NCBI GenBank assembly: GCA_937911865.1
Contig: CALDSK010000098.1
Location: forward strand, 1 to 64,000
Direction of reading: 5' to 3'
DNA from: an uncultured Synechococcus sp.
Lineage (GTDB): Bacteria; Cyanobacteriota; Cyanobacteriia; Phormidesmidales; Phormidesmidaceae
DNA: 64,000 bases
In this document: positions 52,814 through 61,488 of the stretch, piece by piece
Numbering within the stretch: the first letter of the stretch is position 1
Layout of the letters: every line of letters begins with the position of its first letter
Notes under the pieces: model-generated
Seen by the model: the letters and a program-made list of their open reading frames with translations, nothing else
Databases searched by the model: none
Told to the model about the DNA's origin: nothing
Program-made: the position numbers and the translations under genes

Positions 52814-52852
52814 GTCGCTTTGCGGCGCTAAGGAGTGTCCACTAAGACGGCG
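52814..52852 (+). repeat. Second copy of the hairpin mini-element
   Basis: The 39 bp beginning GTCGCTTTGCGGCGCTAAGG match 5985-6023 (other strand) at 33 positions, and all six differences are transitions. TAGCGC upstream and GCGCTA inside form the stem ends. It lies just after the small secreted protein gene. Confidence 0.75.
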
Positions 52853-53091
52853 GGGATGTTTTATATGTTTGAAAGAAAACGTAAACATCCCTGCTACGGT
52901 CTATCCCTGTTGATGTCATGAGTCTGGGCAGTTGCCACGGGGGTGAGTTTGTCGACGTACCTCATGTTTAGCGAGATAGGCTAGTTCGTTACTTTCGTCA
53001 TGGTTAAACATGACTTTTCACTGATTTTCTTTTTTTACAAGTTGCATAATATTCACTTGAAAAGGTGATTTACGACCGAAAGGGGATGAAT

Positions 53092-53607
53092 ATGCTGCCT
53101 TTCAGAAAATTTTTTACGGTTGGATGCATCGAGATTTTTGCCACCGTTTTTGCCACCGTAAGCGTATTGACGAGCCTATTGATCATGCTACCAACAATGG
53201 ATGCAACTGCTGCGAGCTTAACCAATACAGCCTCCTCTGAGATAGTTACTGATGAAACTAATGCTGCTAGTCAGCTTCCCAATTGGTTACTCAGATTAGA
53301 TTTAAACGCGACGCAAGTTCATCAGGTTTTTGAGATTGATGCATTACTAGAACGGCAGCTTGAACTCATTCTAACGGGTCGTCAGTATAGCCAGTGGCAA
53401 TCTTCTCAAGCGATGCTTTCCAGTGAGAGCTGGACTTTTGAAGATTTGAATATTGATCTTTCTTCTTATCAGCAGGTAGCTGTTGATGCGTCTTTTCAGT
53501 CGGCTATGCAAAACCTGCTAAATATTTTGTCTCTTGAACAAAAGCAACAGCTGATGCAGTACCTGTCAGACGAAAATATTATCCCCGAATCAAGTCTTGA
53601 AATTTAA
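53092..53607 (+). CDS. Spy/CpxP-like periplasmic protein (tentative)
   Basis: About 171 residues from ATG 53092 (AGGGG seven bases upstream); an ATG at 53086 is also possible. A long hydrophobic signal or anchor (IEIFATVFATVSVLTSLLIM, cleavage near ATA) is followed by two similar helical halves: LDLNATQVHQVFEIDALLERQLELILTGRQYSQW and SYQQVAVDASFQSAMQNLLNILSLEQKQQL. The pattern, including the final 'ILxxEQ' helices, recalls Spy/CpxP-type LTxxQ chaperones, but the match is weak. It lies directly upstream of a TolC-family gene (50 bp), so an envelope role is likely. Confidence 0.5.
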   Translation: MLPFRKFFTVGCIEIFATVFATVSVLTSLLIMLPTMDATAASLTNTASSEIVTDETNAASQLPNWLLRLDLNATQVHQVFEIDALLERQLELILTGRQYSQWQSSQAMLSSESWTFEDLNIDLSSYQQVAVDASFQSAMQNLLNILSLEQKQQLMQYLSDENIIPESSLEI

Positions 53608-53657
53608 GCGGTTTGCATGCATTCTTTTTTGCATTTACCTATCATTTGTTGTTGTCT

Positions 53658-55037
53658 ATGTATGCATTGTCAAATATCTGGATCAAACGTCACGCCTTAT
53701 TTACTCTGTTCGTCTGGTGGTGCTTGATAGCAGTAGACTTTTCTGCCGATGCGCTTGCTCAGCCTGATAATACCCTGATGGAGCTATTAGACGATGCTGG
53801 TAGTCTGCCTGACTCATCGGAGGCAGTGACTGCTATCTCTTTAGAACAAGTTATTCAAATTGCTGAGCAGTCTAATCGTGATATTGAACAGGCGAGGATA
53901 GCGGTTCAGCAGGCTCAAGGAGCTGTTGAGGAGCAAACGGCCAGCTACCAGCCAACTGTAGGGGTCTCTGCTGCAGGCGACTATGACTTGCCATTGACCA
54001 GCGATTATGACGACGATGCAACGCTCAGTGGTGGCGTTGATGTGAGCTATACCTTACTAGATTTTGGCCGCAGAGAGGCGGCTCTTGACATTTCAAATGC
54101 TGAGCTACGAGTTGCTGAGCTAGAACTACAGCAGGTGCAGCAAACGATAAAGCTAGATGTGGCGACGCTGTACTACGACCTGCAAAATGCTATAGAAAAT
54201 GTTCGAATTAATCAGGCAGCAGTTGCTAATTCTGAACAGAACTTAAGAGACACTGAAATTAGAGAGCAGGCTGGAGCTGGGACTCGCTATGATACGCTGC
54301 AAGCGCGAACTCAGCTGGCAGACGATCGGGTGAATTTGCTGAGTGCACAAAACGATCAGGCCATTGCAGAAAAAAGCCTTATTCAGATTTTGGGTATTGG
54401 AGAAACTGTGGAGTCTTTGCCAATTGCACCGATTGCCAGACGTTCTGCCTGGCCGCTGGGTCTAGATGAGACATTAGCACAGGCCTATGAAATTCGATCA
54501 GAACTAGCGCAGCAGCAGCTGGAGCAATCTATTCAACAAAACACGGCTAGATTAGCCTGGGCTGAACTTTCTCCGGAGGTAAGTGTTTCTGCTGGCTACG
54601 ACTTTCAGAACAGCTTGATTGATACGCTTGATACGTTTAACAGCTGGCAGGATGGCTTGAATATGAGTTTGGATATGGAGTGGACACTCTACGACGGTGG
54701 GGTGGCCAGAGCACAAGCCAGCCAGGCTGAGTCAAGTGAAGCGATCGCACTGAGTGAACTCAACAATCAGCGCGATCAAATTCGGCTAGAAGTGCAAACG
54801 GCCTATCTGACGCTTCAGTCAGAAACAGAACAAATTACGGCTGCTGGCCTTGGCGTTAGCTCCGCTGAAGAGGGGTTGCGCTTGGCTCGCTTACGTTTTC
54901 AGGCTGGGGTTGGTACACAGCTTGAGGTGTTAGAAGCGCAGAGCGATTTGACCGACGCTGAAAGTAGCCTGGCTCAGGCTATTACTGCTTATAATCAGGC
55001 CACTGTAGAACTTGAGCGTTCAGTTAGTGGGCTCTGA
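53658..55037 (+). CDS. TolC-family outer-membrane efflux protein
   Basis: About 459 residues from ATG 53658; an upstream in-frame TTG is less likely. A signal peptide (FTLFVWWCLIAVDFSADALA) is followed by a duplicated TolC fold: ISLEQVIQIAEQSNRDIEQARIAV, VDVSYTLLDFGRREAALDI, REQAGAGTRYDTLQARTQLADD in the first half and LDMEWTLYDGGVARAQAS, ARLRFQAGVGTQLEVLEAQSDLTDAE in the second. It forms an outer-membrane channel for type I secretion or tripartite efflux. The RND and MacAB-type systems and the RTX protein elsewhere in the window all need such a channel. Confidence 0.93.
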   Translation: MYALSNIWIKRHALFTLFVWWCLIAVDFSADALAQPDNTLMELLDDAGSLPDSSEAVTAISLEQVIQIAEQSNRDIEQARIAVQQAQGAVEEQTASYQPTVGVSAAGDYDLPLTSDYDDDATLSGGVDVSYTLLDFGRREAALDISNAELRVAELELQQVQQTIKLDVATLYYDLQNAIENVRINQAAVANSEQNLRDTEIREQAGAGTRYDTLQARTQLADDRVNLLSAQNDQAIAEKSLIQILGIGETVESLPIAPIARRSAWPLGLDETLAQAYEIRSELAQQQLEQSIQQNTARLAWAELSPEVSVSAGYDFQNSLIDTLDTFNSWQDGLNMSLDMEWTLYDGGVARAQASQAESSEAIALSELNNQRDQIRLEVQTAYLTLQSETEQITAAGLGVSSAEEGLRLARLRFQAGVGTQLEVLEAQSDLTDAESSLAQAITAYNQATVELERSVSGL

Positions 55038-55140
55038 TACAGCTAGACGTTCCTGAATTCCTTTTTCATTCCTTGCTCATCCGCTTTTGTGCTATGGCTT
55101 CTGTCGAGTTGCTTAGGACACTTTCATCGGCTGAAACCGT

Positions 55141-55168
55141 TACATCACAACAGGTACATCACAACAGG
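55141..55168. repeat. 14-bp perfect tandem duplication
   Basis: TACATCACAACAGG occurs twice head to tail in the spacer after the TolC gene. Confidence 0.85.
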
Positions 55169-55237
55169 CAACTTAACTCGCAAAGTAAGGATGCATCCTT
55201 ACTTTGCTATATCTACTACAAGAGAAAAGTTCAGCTG

Positions 55238-55459
55238 ATGAAAACTGATATTTACTTACAATTTATTGAGTACTTACAAGATGAGTTGGTGGTCCCTCAG
55301 GCGCCGCTAGAGAAAATCATAAAATTTGTAGAACAAGATTTTCATTTGTTGCCGATAGCACTGTGGCAATACGAATTGCTGACGGTTCATCAGTTAGAGC
55401 AGGCCTATGATTGGTTAGCGATCGCATACCAACAACAAGAGACCCGCGAAGCGTCCTAA
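55238..55459 (+). CDS. DUF2949-type small cyanobacterial protein
   Basis: 73 residues from ATG 55238; longer in-frame starts upstream run through repeat DNA and are unlikely. FIEYLQDELVVPQAPLEKII followed by LPIALWQYELLTVHQLEQAYDWL matches the DUF2949 pattern found across cyanobacteria. Function unknown. Its stop codon starts a 14-bp array. Confidence 0.75.
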   Translation: MKTDIYLQFIEYLQDELVVPQAPLEKIIKFVEQDFHLLPIALWQYELLTVHQLEQAYDWLAIAYQQQETREAS

Positions 55460-55496
55460 AAGGCAGTTCATAAAAGGCAGGTCATAAGGGCAGTCC
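55455..55496. repeat. 14-bp tandem array over a stop codon, 3 units
   Basis: CCTAAAAGGCAGTT, CATAAAAGGCAGGT, CATAAGGGCAGTCC. The TAA of the DUF2949 gene lies in unit 1. Confidence 0.85.
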
Positions 55497-55510
55497 ACAG
55501 CTGGCTCCAC

Positions 55511-56161
55511 TTAGCTCAACCCATTCTCAAACGCGTAGATAGCGGCCTGCGTACGGTCTCTAAGCTCTAGCCTCATTAAAATATTAGAAACGTGATTTTT
55601 TACTGTGCCTTCGCTGACATGCAGTGCGCGGGCAATGCCTTTGTTTGTGCTGCCCTTGGCAATGAGCTTAATGACTTCTCGTTCTCTGGCGGTGAGAGGT
55701 GTTTCTACCGGCTGTTGTGTAGTGGCTGTTGTTCCTTTGTTACTTTTTATCGCACCAATTAGCTTGCCTGCAACTTCTGGTGCTAGCTGGTACACGCCTG
55801 CGTAAGCCAGCTTTATGGCCTGTACCAAGTCCTTGGATGGAATGTCTTTCATCAGGTAGCCACAGGCTCCTGCTAAAAGCGATTGAACAATGTACTCTTC
55901 ATCATCAAAAGTGGTGAGCATGATTATTTGGCAAGCGGGCACAGTCTGTTTGATCTTGGCGGTAGCTTCTACGCCGTTCATTTTCGGCATGCGTACATCC
56001 ATAAGAACGATGTTCGGTTTCAGGTCTTGGGCCTGTGCGATTGCCTCCTTCCCGTTGGCGGCTATCCCCACAACCTCCATCATGCTTTCTAACTCTAATA
56101 AAGAGGCAATTCCTTCTCGAATAAGGTACTGATCGTCTACTAGCAAAATGCGAATTTTCAT
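55511..56161 (-). CDS. NarL/LuxR-family response regulator
   Basis: 216 residues. The receiver domain has the acidic pocket (LLVDDQ) and phosphoacceptor Asp55 (PNIVLMDVRMPKMNG), Thr/Ser and Lys switch residues (MLTTFDD, YLMKDIPSKDL). The C-terminal LuxR helix-turn-helix reads LTAREREVIKLIAKGSTNKG followed by ALHVSEGTVKNHVSNIL. Its start overlaps the kinase stop by 4 bp (ATGA type), so the pair is co-translated. Targets unknown; the neighbouring envelope genes are candidates. Confidence 0.95.
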   Translation of the reverse strand: MKIRILLVDDQYLIREGIASLLELESMMEVVGIAANGKEAIAQAQDLKPNIVLMDVRMPKMNGVEATAKIKQTVPACQIIMLTTFDDEEYIVQSLLAGACGYLMKDIPSKDLVQAIKLAYAGVYQLAPEVAGKLIGAIKSNKGTTATTQQPVETPLTAREREVIKLIAKGSTNKGIARALHVSEGTVKNHVSNILMRLELRDRTQAAIYAFENGLS

Positions 56162-57525
56162 AGGTTTACGCCTTTCTTCATACTGAAATGAGCTTGAGGA
56201 AAATGAGCTTGAGGAATATGAATGCTAAGCCTTGTCTCTTCCCAGCGACTGCTAATGTCTAGCGTACCGCCCACTATGCTTAACCGTTCTTGCAGGCCCA
56301 CTAATCCTTGAGTCGTTTGTTCATTTCCTCTCAAACGCCAGGTCGTGACGTCAAATCCAGAACCGTTGTCTGTTAGCGTTAACGCTGCCTGTTGTTCTTT
56401 GAATAATATTTCTATAGTGACTTTACTGGCGTGTGCATGCTTGTGCACATTAGTTAATCCTTCTTGAATTGCCCGGTACAGCGTCATTAACTTTAGCCGG
56501 CTGTAGCGTGAGCTATCTCCTACAAGGTTGAGTTTTATCTCTAATTCACTATGTCGCATCCGTCCGATCAACTCATTGAGTGCCTTCTTAAACAAAAATG
56601 GTTCACTGTCTTGCCGTAAGCTGCTTACTGATTCGCGCACATCCTTTAAAGCGTCTTGTACGGTACGCTGGGCATGACTCACGGCTTCATAGGCCCGCTC
56701 ACTATCGCGTTCTTTGTAGGCATTGGCTTTTTCTAGCTGAATGTTGATGGCTGCGAGATGGTGACCCAGGCTGTCATGAATATCTCGTGCCAATCGGTTG
56801 CGCTCTTCAGTCGCCGCGAGTTCAGCGACACGGGTGGCGTATTGTTTTAGCTGATTGTGTGATATTTCGAGCGAGGCTAACAGCTCAGTTAGCTTTTGTT
56901 GCGATTGAATAGCCTGTGACATCGCCCTGGCCAATAGCAGCGTGAAAAAAAGCATAATCAGCGATCCCATACTTTCATCCAGTAGCCTGCCACCCCGCGA
57001 GGGTAGACTGTCAGGGATATGGGTATAAGAAGTGGTATCAGGTGGCAAGGGAGGCGGTGGCGGTAACCCCATTCCTCTAACGTCAGAGAGTCCAATTCCT
57101 AAAAGTATCAAAACGCCTAGTACCGCTAGGATATAGCCTGAGCGCTGATTAATCGCTAAGTAGCTGTACAAAAGAACAGGCAGGAAAAGAATTTTAGAAT
57201 ATGAGAGATCTGTAACCAAGCAAGCGCCAATAAACAGAAACAATCTGACTAAAAAAGGAATTAACTGAACTTTAGCTGGTTTTGAAAAACTTGTTTTACC
57301 TAGAGCGCATAGATCGATTACAACCAGACCGATGACTGCTGAAATAAATACCAGCATCCGTATAGGCTCCGGTGCTTCTATTAGAGATCTACGGCCGAGA
57401 CCCGAATATAGCCAGTCCAATATACCTGCCAAAAGCACGGCAGTGTTTACCGCTAAGGCAATCAATCGGTAACGTTGATAGAGAAGATCCACTGCTAAAG
57501 CCCTTTTAATAGAACATAAGCTCAC
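56158..57525 (-). CDS. NarX/DesK-type membrane sensor histidine kinase
   Basis: 455 residues. The N-terminal half has about six membrane segments with an extracytoplasmic Pro-rich loop (GLPPPPPLPPDTTSYTHIP, near residues 155-175). The dimerisation/phosphoacceptor helix is ATEERNRLARDIHDSLGHHLAAINIQLEKA, with His near residue 255. The ATPase domain follows with AIQEGLTNVHKHAHASKVTI (N box) and LTLTDNGSGFDV (G box). The C-terminus contains a duplicated PQAHF from a 15-bp repeat. It is the partner of the overlapping NarL-type regulator; signal unknown. Confidence 0.93.
   Translation of the reverse strand: MSLCSIKRALAVDLLYQRYRLIALAVNTAVLLAGILDWLYSGLGRRSLIEAPEPIRMLVFISAVIGLVVIDLCALGKTSFSKPAKVQLIPFLVRLFLFIGACLVTDLSYSKILFLPVLLYSYLAINQRSGYILAVLGVLILLGIGLSDVRGMGLPPPPPLPPDTTSYTHIPDSLPSRGGRLLDESMGSLIMLFFTLLLARAMSQAIQSQQKLTELLASLEISHNQLKQYATRVAELAATEERNRLARDIHDSLGHHLAAINIQLEKANAYKERDSERAYEAVSHAQRTVQDALKDVRESVSSLRQDSEPFLFKKALNELIGRMRHSELEIKLNLVGDSSRYSRLKLMTLYRAIQEGLTNVHKHAHASKVTIEILFKEQQAALTLTDNGSGFDVTTWRLRGNEQTTQGLVGLQERLSIVGGTLDISSRWEETRLSIHIPQAHFPQAHFSMKKGVNL
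56186..56215. repeat. 15-bp perfect tandem duplication in a gene 3' end
   Basis: AAATGAGCTTGAGGA twice, encoding the duplicated PQAHF near the kinase C-terminus. Confidence 0.88.
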
Positions 57526-57618
57526 TCAAAAGAGAAGCAACTACAGACTAACCGTATCAAAAATAAACGAAGATCTGACGCTGCTTTTGGCAATTAGCAA
57601 AGCTATTTATTCAATCTG

Positions 57619-57660
57619 TGACTTTTGGTGCATGACTTCTGGCATATGACCTTTTGTTAG
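57619..57660. repeat. 14-bp tandem array, 3 units
   Basis: TGACTTTTGGTGCA, TGACTTCTGGCATA, TGACCTTTTGTTAG, followed by a 16-bp partial duplication (AAAGGTTTGTTGTTAG, AAAGGCTTGG). It lies in the spacer between the kinase and the YHYH gene. Confidence 0.7.
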
Positions 57661-57750
57661 AAAGGTTTGTTGTTAGAAAGGCTTGGACATTTGGCACATG
57701 CTGTCTTCTCAGTCTTTTCTTATGCTTGCGATGCTGAAAATAGCATCTTA

Positions 57751-57770
57751 TAGCTTTTGAAGCGTTGCTT
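57751..57770 (+). repeat. 20-bp exact repeat shared with 14840-14859
   Basis: TAGCTTTTGAAGCGTTGCTT is present here and, identically, at 14840-14859 within a possible gene remnant. Both are outside recognised genes, which makes a dispersed element fragment plausible. Confidence 0.6.
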
Positions 57771-57829
57771 GATGCAAGTAAAAATTTCTTGCAATGGACC
57801 TTAAGGAGAAATATTCGAGGAGAAAGTTT

Positions 57830-59092
57830 GTGAAACGCACGCACCGAGGGATTTGTTCAATATTTGTGCTGATACTATTAGGACTAGCGAGTAGCTGTAC
57901 TCAAAGCGCTGGCGATTCCACTGGCGAAGATTCAACTGAATCAGCCGTGAATGCGGCTGGTGAAACCGTGAACTTGAGTGACTGCCCGCCTGCTTCCGCA
58001 CCTAGGCGGCCTCAACAGTGTGAGGGTATAGATGGAACTGCTCCCCCGCGTGATGGTCCGGGTGGCGGCGGCCCGGATAGCGGCGGTTCGGATGGTGCTC
58101 CGCCGGACGGTGATGGCCCAAGCGGTGATGGCCCAGGTGGTGATGGTCCCGGGGCCAATCGTCAGAGCGAGGGGTTAGGTGAACCTGTGCCTGAGACTGA
58201 GGTTGAAACGTCGGGCGTTCTTTGTGATGCTAGCATCGATGTTTTGAATGAACAATTAGACCTGCAAAGTGAAGCCACGTGGTCTTGTGCTGATGGGAAG
58301 CGGCAACTCATTGCCAATGGTGTACCGGATCATCAAACGGGTTTTTCTGCTTCAGAGGGTCGTGGCGACATTTTGACCCATGAGGTCAATGTCACGTTTC
58401 CGCTGACACCCGTCGCGCGTACTGGCTCTGGCACGCCTGTTATCAACATCGCCTATGCGCTAAATGGTGTTAAGTTCAATCCGGGTACAGGTGGACGCTG
58501 TGAATCTGATATTACGGAGCTGTCTGACTGTGACCTGCGTCCTAATAGCAGCGGACAGTGGAATATGGAAGCGCTGGGCCAGTCAAGTTTTGATTTTGGC
58601 GAAGATGCAAATCATGCTCATCTTCAGCGGGGCGGGGTATATCACTATCACGGTTTGCCTGAGGGAATGCGATCGCAACAAAATTTGGCAGGAGAGTCGA
58701 TGCAGCTGATTGGTTGGGCAGTAGACGGGTTTCCGCTGTATGCGCAAATTGGCTATAGCGATCCTGACTCGGACACCGGTGCTTTACGCGCTATGGAACC
58801 GAGCTATCGCTTGAAAGCCACACCAGATTCAGGGCGCCCGAGTACTGATATTGTTCCAATGGGCGGGTTTACCCAGGACTATGAATATGTTGAGGGGCTG
58901 GGTGATTTGGATGAATGTAATGGCCGATTTGGCGTGACACCAGAATTTCCGCAGGGTGTCTATCACTACTATGCGACGGACGCTTATCCTTTTGTACAGC
59001 GCTGTGTAAAGGGCACACCCGACTCGTCAGAGCGTCGGCCAAGTCCGCCGCCGGATGGTGAGGGTCCGTCTCCAGAAAGCGGGCTTGATTAA
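57830..59092 (+). CDS. YHYH-domain lipoprotein
   Basis: About 420 residues from a GTG at 57830 (AGGAGA seven bases upstream); an ATG at 57794 is in frame but gives a poorer signal. Lipoprotein signal IFVLILLGLASSC is followed by a low-complexity Gly/Asp/Pro region (about 75-115; GDGPSGDGPGGDGPG from a 15-bp array), then the YHYH domain. That domain contains NIAYALNGVKFNPGTGG near 205, GGVYHYHGLPEGM near 268, GWAVDGFPLYAQIGYSD near 295 and GVYHYYATDAYPFVQRC near 378. YHYH proteins are exported proteins of uncertain, possibly metal-linked function. It is divergent from the sensor kinase. Confidence 0.85.
   Translation: MKRTHRGICSIFVLILLGLASSCTQSAGDSTGEDSTESAVNAAGETVNLSDCPPASAPRRPQQCEGIDGTAPPRDGPGGGGPDSGGSDGAPPDGDGPSGDGPGGDGPGANRQSEGLGEPVPETEVETSGVLCDASIDVLNEQLDLQSEATWSCADGKRQLIANGVPDHQTGFSASEGRGDILTHEVNVTFPLTPVARTGSGTPVINIAYALNGVKFNPGTGGRCESDITELSDCDLRPNSSGQWNMEALGQSSFDFGEDANHAHLQRGGVYHYHGLPEGMRSQQNLAGESMQLIGWAVDGFPLYAQIGYSDPDSDTGALRAMEPSYRLKATPDSGRPSTDIVPMGGFTQDYEYVEGLGDLDECNGRFGVTPEFPQGVYHYYATDAYPFVQRCVKGTPDSSERRPSPPPDGEGPSPESGLD
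58109..58153. repeat. 15-bp tandem array inside a gene, 3 units
   Basis: GGTGATGGCCCAAGC, GGTGATGGCCCAGGT, GGTGATGGTCCCGGG, encoding GDGPx repeats of the YHYH lipoprotein. Confidence 0.85.
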
Positions 59093-59125
59093 CGTCTTTT
59101 GAGATGCTAACTCACTATTAACTCA

Positions 59126-59866
59126 CTATAAATACGAGGTGCTGTCTTTGATTTGACTCTCACGCAGCTGTAGAAGCTCCCAAAAATCACTTTCATCTTG
59201 GTCTTCATCATCTTCTATTGGCAGGTAGTGGAACATTGCTCGGCGAGTGGATACAACGGCTATCCAAAAGCCAATAAATTCTGGTATTGAGAGTGCAATG
59301 ATTGTTATGGCGTTGACCTGTGCTACCTGCTGATTGAAGGCGACCGTGCCAAAGCTAGCTTCTACAATTTTTAGATTTAGAAAGAAGTTTGCGAGACCTG
59401 ACAGGATGCTAACAATAAGAACAAGTTTTGTTCCTTGTAGCAGTGCCCGACGGACTCGGGATTCTTTTAGCAGCCGCTTTAGAGACCTTTCTTGCTTTAG
59501 CGAGCTTGGATTGAATCCTTGAACGATGAAGTAGTACATGATGGGTCTGCGAAGCAGCATAGACCCTCCAAAGATGAGCGTTGCAAAGATGAAGCCAGCG
59601 CTATCTTTGATGGCATACAGCAGTCCGTCAACAAACCAAAAAGATAGCAGGCCACGGCCAATGGCAAAGGTACCAACGTAGCTGCTGATAAAATTAAATC
59701 GTCTGGTAATGAGGAATAAATCAATCAAGACCCAGGCGACAGATACCATTGCAGCGGCGATGTAGGTCATCACGGTGCCTAGCTGTTCGTTTAAGTTGTT
59801 CAAGATAAGAACAGGAATAACGGCACCTATAACGATGTCAAGAACTAATTTTAGGGTTCGATTCAT
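59126..59866 (-). CDS. VC0807-like multi-pass membrane protein
   Basis: 246 residues with about six helices (LVLDIVIGAVIPVLILNNL, VMTYIAAAMVSVAWVLIDLF, FIFATLIFGGSMLL and others). The phrase RRPIMYYFIVQGFNPSS lies near residue 105, as in the VC0807 family of unknown function. The C-terminus is acidic (PIEDDEDQDESDF). An 11-bp tandem duplication (TAACTCACTAT twice, 59108-59129) runs into its stop codon. Confidence 0.75.
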   Translation of the reverse strand: MNRTLKLVLDIVIGAVIPVLILNNLNEQLGTVMTYIAAAMVSVAWVLIDLFLITRRFNFISSYVGTFAIGRGLLSFWFVDGLLYAIKDSAGFIFATLIFGGSMLLRRPIMYYFIVQGFNPSSLKQERSLKRLLKESRVRRALLQGTKLVLIVSILSGLANFFLNLKIVEASFGTVAFNQQVAQVNAITIIALSIPEFIGFWIAVVSTRRAMFHYLPIEDDEDQDESDFWELLQLRESQIKDSTSYL

Positions 59867-59932
59867 TTCTGAGTTGTTTTCATCTCCTTTCTCTCTATTG
59901 CTGTTTCGAGTATGTAGAAGCCGCTGTGGAGT

Positions 59933-60322
59933 TTAAGACGCTGTGCGATCGCTGTATACGGACGGAATATCCCATGCCTCAGCAATCAACCCGTTGACAA
60001 TGCGCCAGATGACGACGGCGTCTAGCTCTATTGTGTTGCCATTTAGCGTCATGCGATCTTTAACGTGGGCGATTGCTAACTCATCTCCTATAGGAATAAG
60101 GCTGATGGGTTCTACTTGAAACGTATTACCGGTTTGAAGCTGTAGCTTTTCAAAGAATGTTTTGAGTCCTTCTACGCCAACGTAGTCTCCATGCATTTCT
60201 GCTAGCTTGGGATTGAAGAAGTGCCAAACAAAATCATCAGAAAAAAGATGAGAGGATGCTGCCAGGTTAGCAGGATCTAGTTGCTGAATAAGAGACACAC
60301 TGGGATGAATTGTTGCAGTCAT
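59933..60322 (-). CDS. SnoaL-like/NTF2-fold protein
   Basis: 129 residues from the ATG at 60322 (MTATIHPSVSLIQQLD). The cone-shaped NTF2-fold sequence pattern includes FSDDFVWHFFNPKLAEMHGDYVGVEGLKTFFEKL, IPIGDELAIAHVKDRMTLNGNTIELDAVVIWRIVNGLIAEAWDIP. Proteins of this type are small ligand-binding proteins or isomerases; no active-site residue can be assigned. Stand-alone gene. Confidence 0.8.
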   Translation of the reverse strand: MTATIHPSVSLIQQLDPANLAASSHLFSDDFVWHFFNPKLAEMHGDYVGVEGLKTFFEKLQLQTGNTFQVEPISLIPIGDELAIAHVKDRMTLNGNTIELDAVVIWRIVNGLIAEAWDIPSVYSDRTAS

Positions 60323-60838
60323 CGTTGTTTCCTTATGTATGAAATTCGGCTGTAAGCAGGTTTTGATCAAACACTTGTATTCTGTTTTTTCTCTTATTTG
60401 AATGCAATGACGATTGTCATGCTTCATCGTGACTTGCTTAATTTTGATTCTATTTTTGATTCTACAAGCTCTGGTGGTTGCTGTTTGATTGATGCTTATG
60501 CTTTGGCTAGTAGCGGCATAATAAGCGGCATGAGAAAGCTTTTTATAAAGAGATTAGGCTATCGAGAAATTAGAGTATGGTAAATGAATGAACGGCATCA
60601 AGTTTTGTAAGGAGTGTATGTCGCGCTAGCTGTAGCGTGCTAGTTCCTGCTGCATATTGGTCGCTTGTAAGACCTGTTCCTTTGGAGAAGAGGAGGACAC
60701 GCGGGCTAGTTGGCTAGTTGGCTAATGAGTGCCTTTATAAATCCAAATGAGAACGATAGGGACATTCTCACAACAGAATCGTTTTTTTACAGTAGCCTTG
60801 GGATATAGCTACTTTTTGTGCCTGGTGGAGACTTGGCC
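60323..60838. other. Divergent spacer
   Basis: About 515 bp between divergent genes, with no credible gene. It contains a short GGCTAGTT tandem run at 60704-60725 and presumably the promoter of the stress-protein gene. Confidence 0.45.
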
Positions 60839-61324
60839 ATGTTTAAGAAAATTCTCGTTGGGATTGATGACGGGGAAACTTGTCAGATCATTTTTAACAA
60901 AGCGATCGCACTTGCGCAGCCTATAGGCGCGGAACTTAGCCTGCTAAGCGTGCTGGTGCCCGCAGATAGAACCAGCCCGGCTATTCCGACAACGGCTGGG
61001 GGCATTTATACCTCTTCTGGTTTGGATGACAGCGTTTGGAGCGTTTATCAAGAGCGCTATGAGGCATATGAAGCAAGCGATTTAGATAGACTAAGAGACT
61101 TTGCTGACCGAGCGAATGCAGTCGGTGTGAAGACCGAGTTTGCGCAGATGGCCGGAAGTCCTGGATGGGCAATTTGTGAGCGCGCAAAGCTTTGCGGTGC
61201 TGATTTGGTGATGGTGGGTAGCCACGGCCGTATGGGGTTGAGTGAAATGCTACTGGGAAGTGTGAGTAACTATGTGATGCATCATGCGGCCTGTTCTGTG
61301 CTGGTTGTTCATGAGCCTGTTTGA
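60839..61324 (+). CDS. Universal stress protein (UspA family)
   Basis: 161 residues from ATG 60839 (GGAG upstream). FKKILVGIDDGETCQIIFNKAIALA forms the first strand and helix. The ATP-binding signature G-x2-G-x9-G-S is seen in VGSHGRMGLSEMLLGSVSNYVMHHA near residue 130, so it is probably the nucleotide-binding type. LVVHEP ends the last strand. It lies 165 bp before a P-type ATPase on the same strand. Confidence 0.93.
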   Translation: MFKKILVGIDDGETCQIIFNKAIALAQPIGAELSLLSVLVPADRTSPAIPTTAGGIYTSSGLDDSVWSVYQERYEAYEASDLDRLRDFADRANAVGVKTEFAQMAGSPGWAICERAKLCGADLVMVGSHGRMGLSEMLLGSVSNYVMHHAACSVLVVHEPV

Positions 61325-61338
61325 CGGTAGGGCTCTTG

Positions 61339-61366
61339 TCATCGCAAAAACGTAAGAAAGCGATGA
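61339..61366 (+). terminator. Weak hairpin after the usp gene
   Basis: TCATCGC and GCGATGA pair across a 14-base loop, followed by GAATTTTCTC. It is a possible weak terminator or attenuator between usp and the ATPase gene. Confidence 0.35.
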
Positions 61367-61488
61367 GAATTTTCTCATACTAATGTCCTTGTTAATATTC
61401 TTGTCTGAATATTTTTATCCGCGCAGAGCTTGCTATCCCTTCGTATCAAAAGCTCAAAAGGTTTTGTCTATTGTGAGATTTGTTCGTC

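Noticed and set aside
60398..60583. Short plus-strand frame before usp
   Set aside because: Composition is not protein-like and it lies in a divergent promoter spacer.
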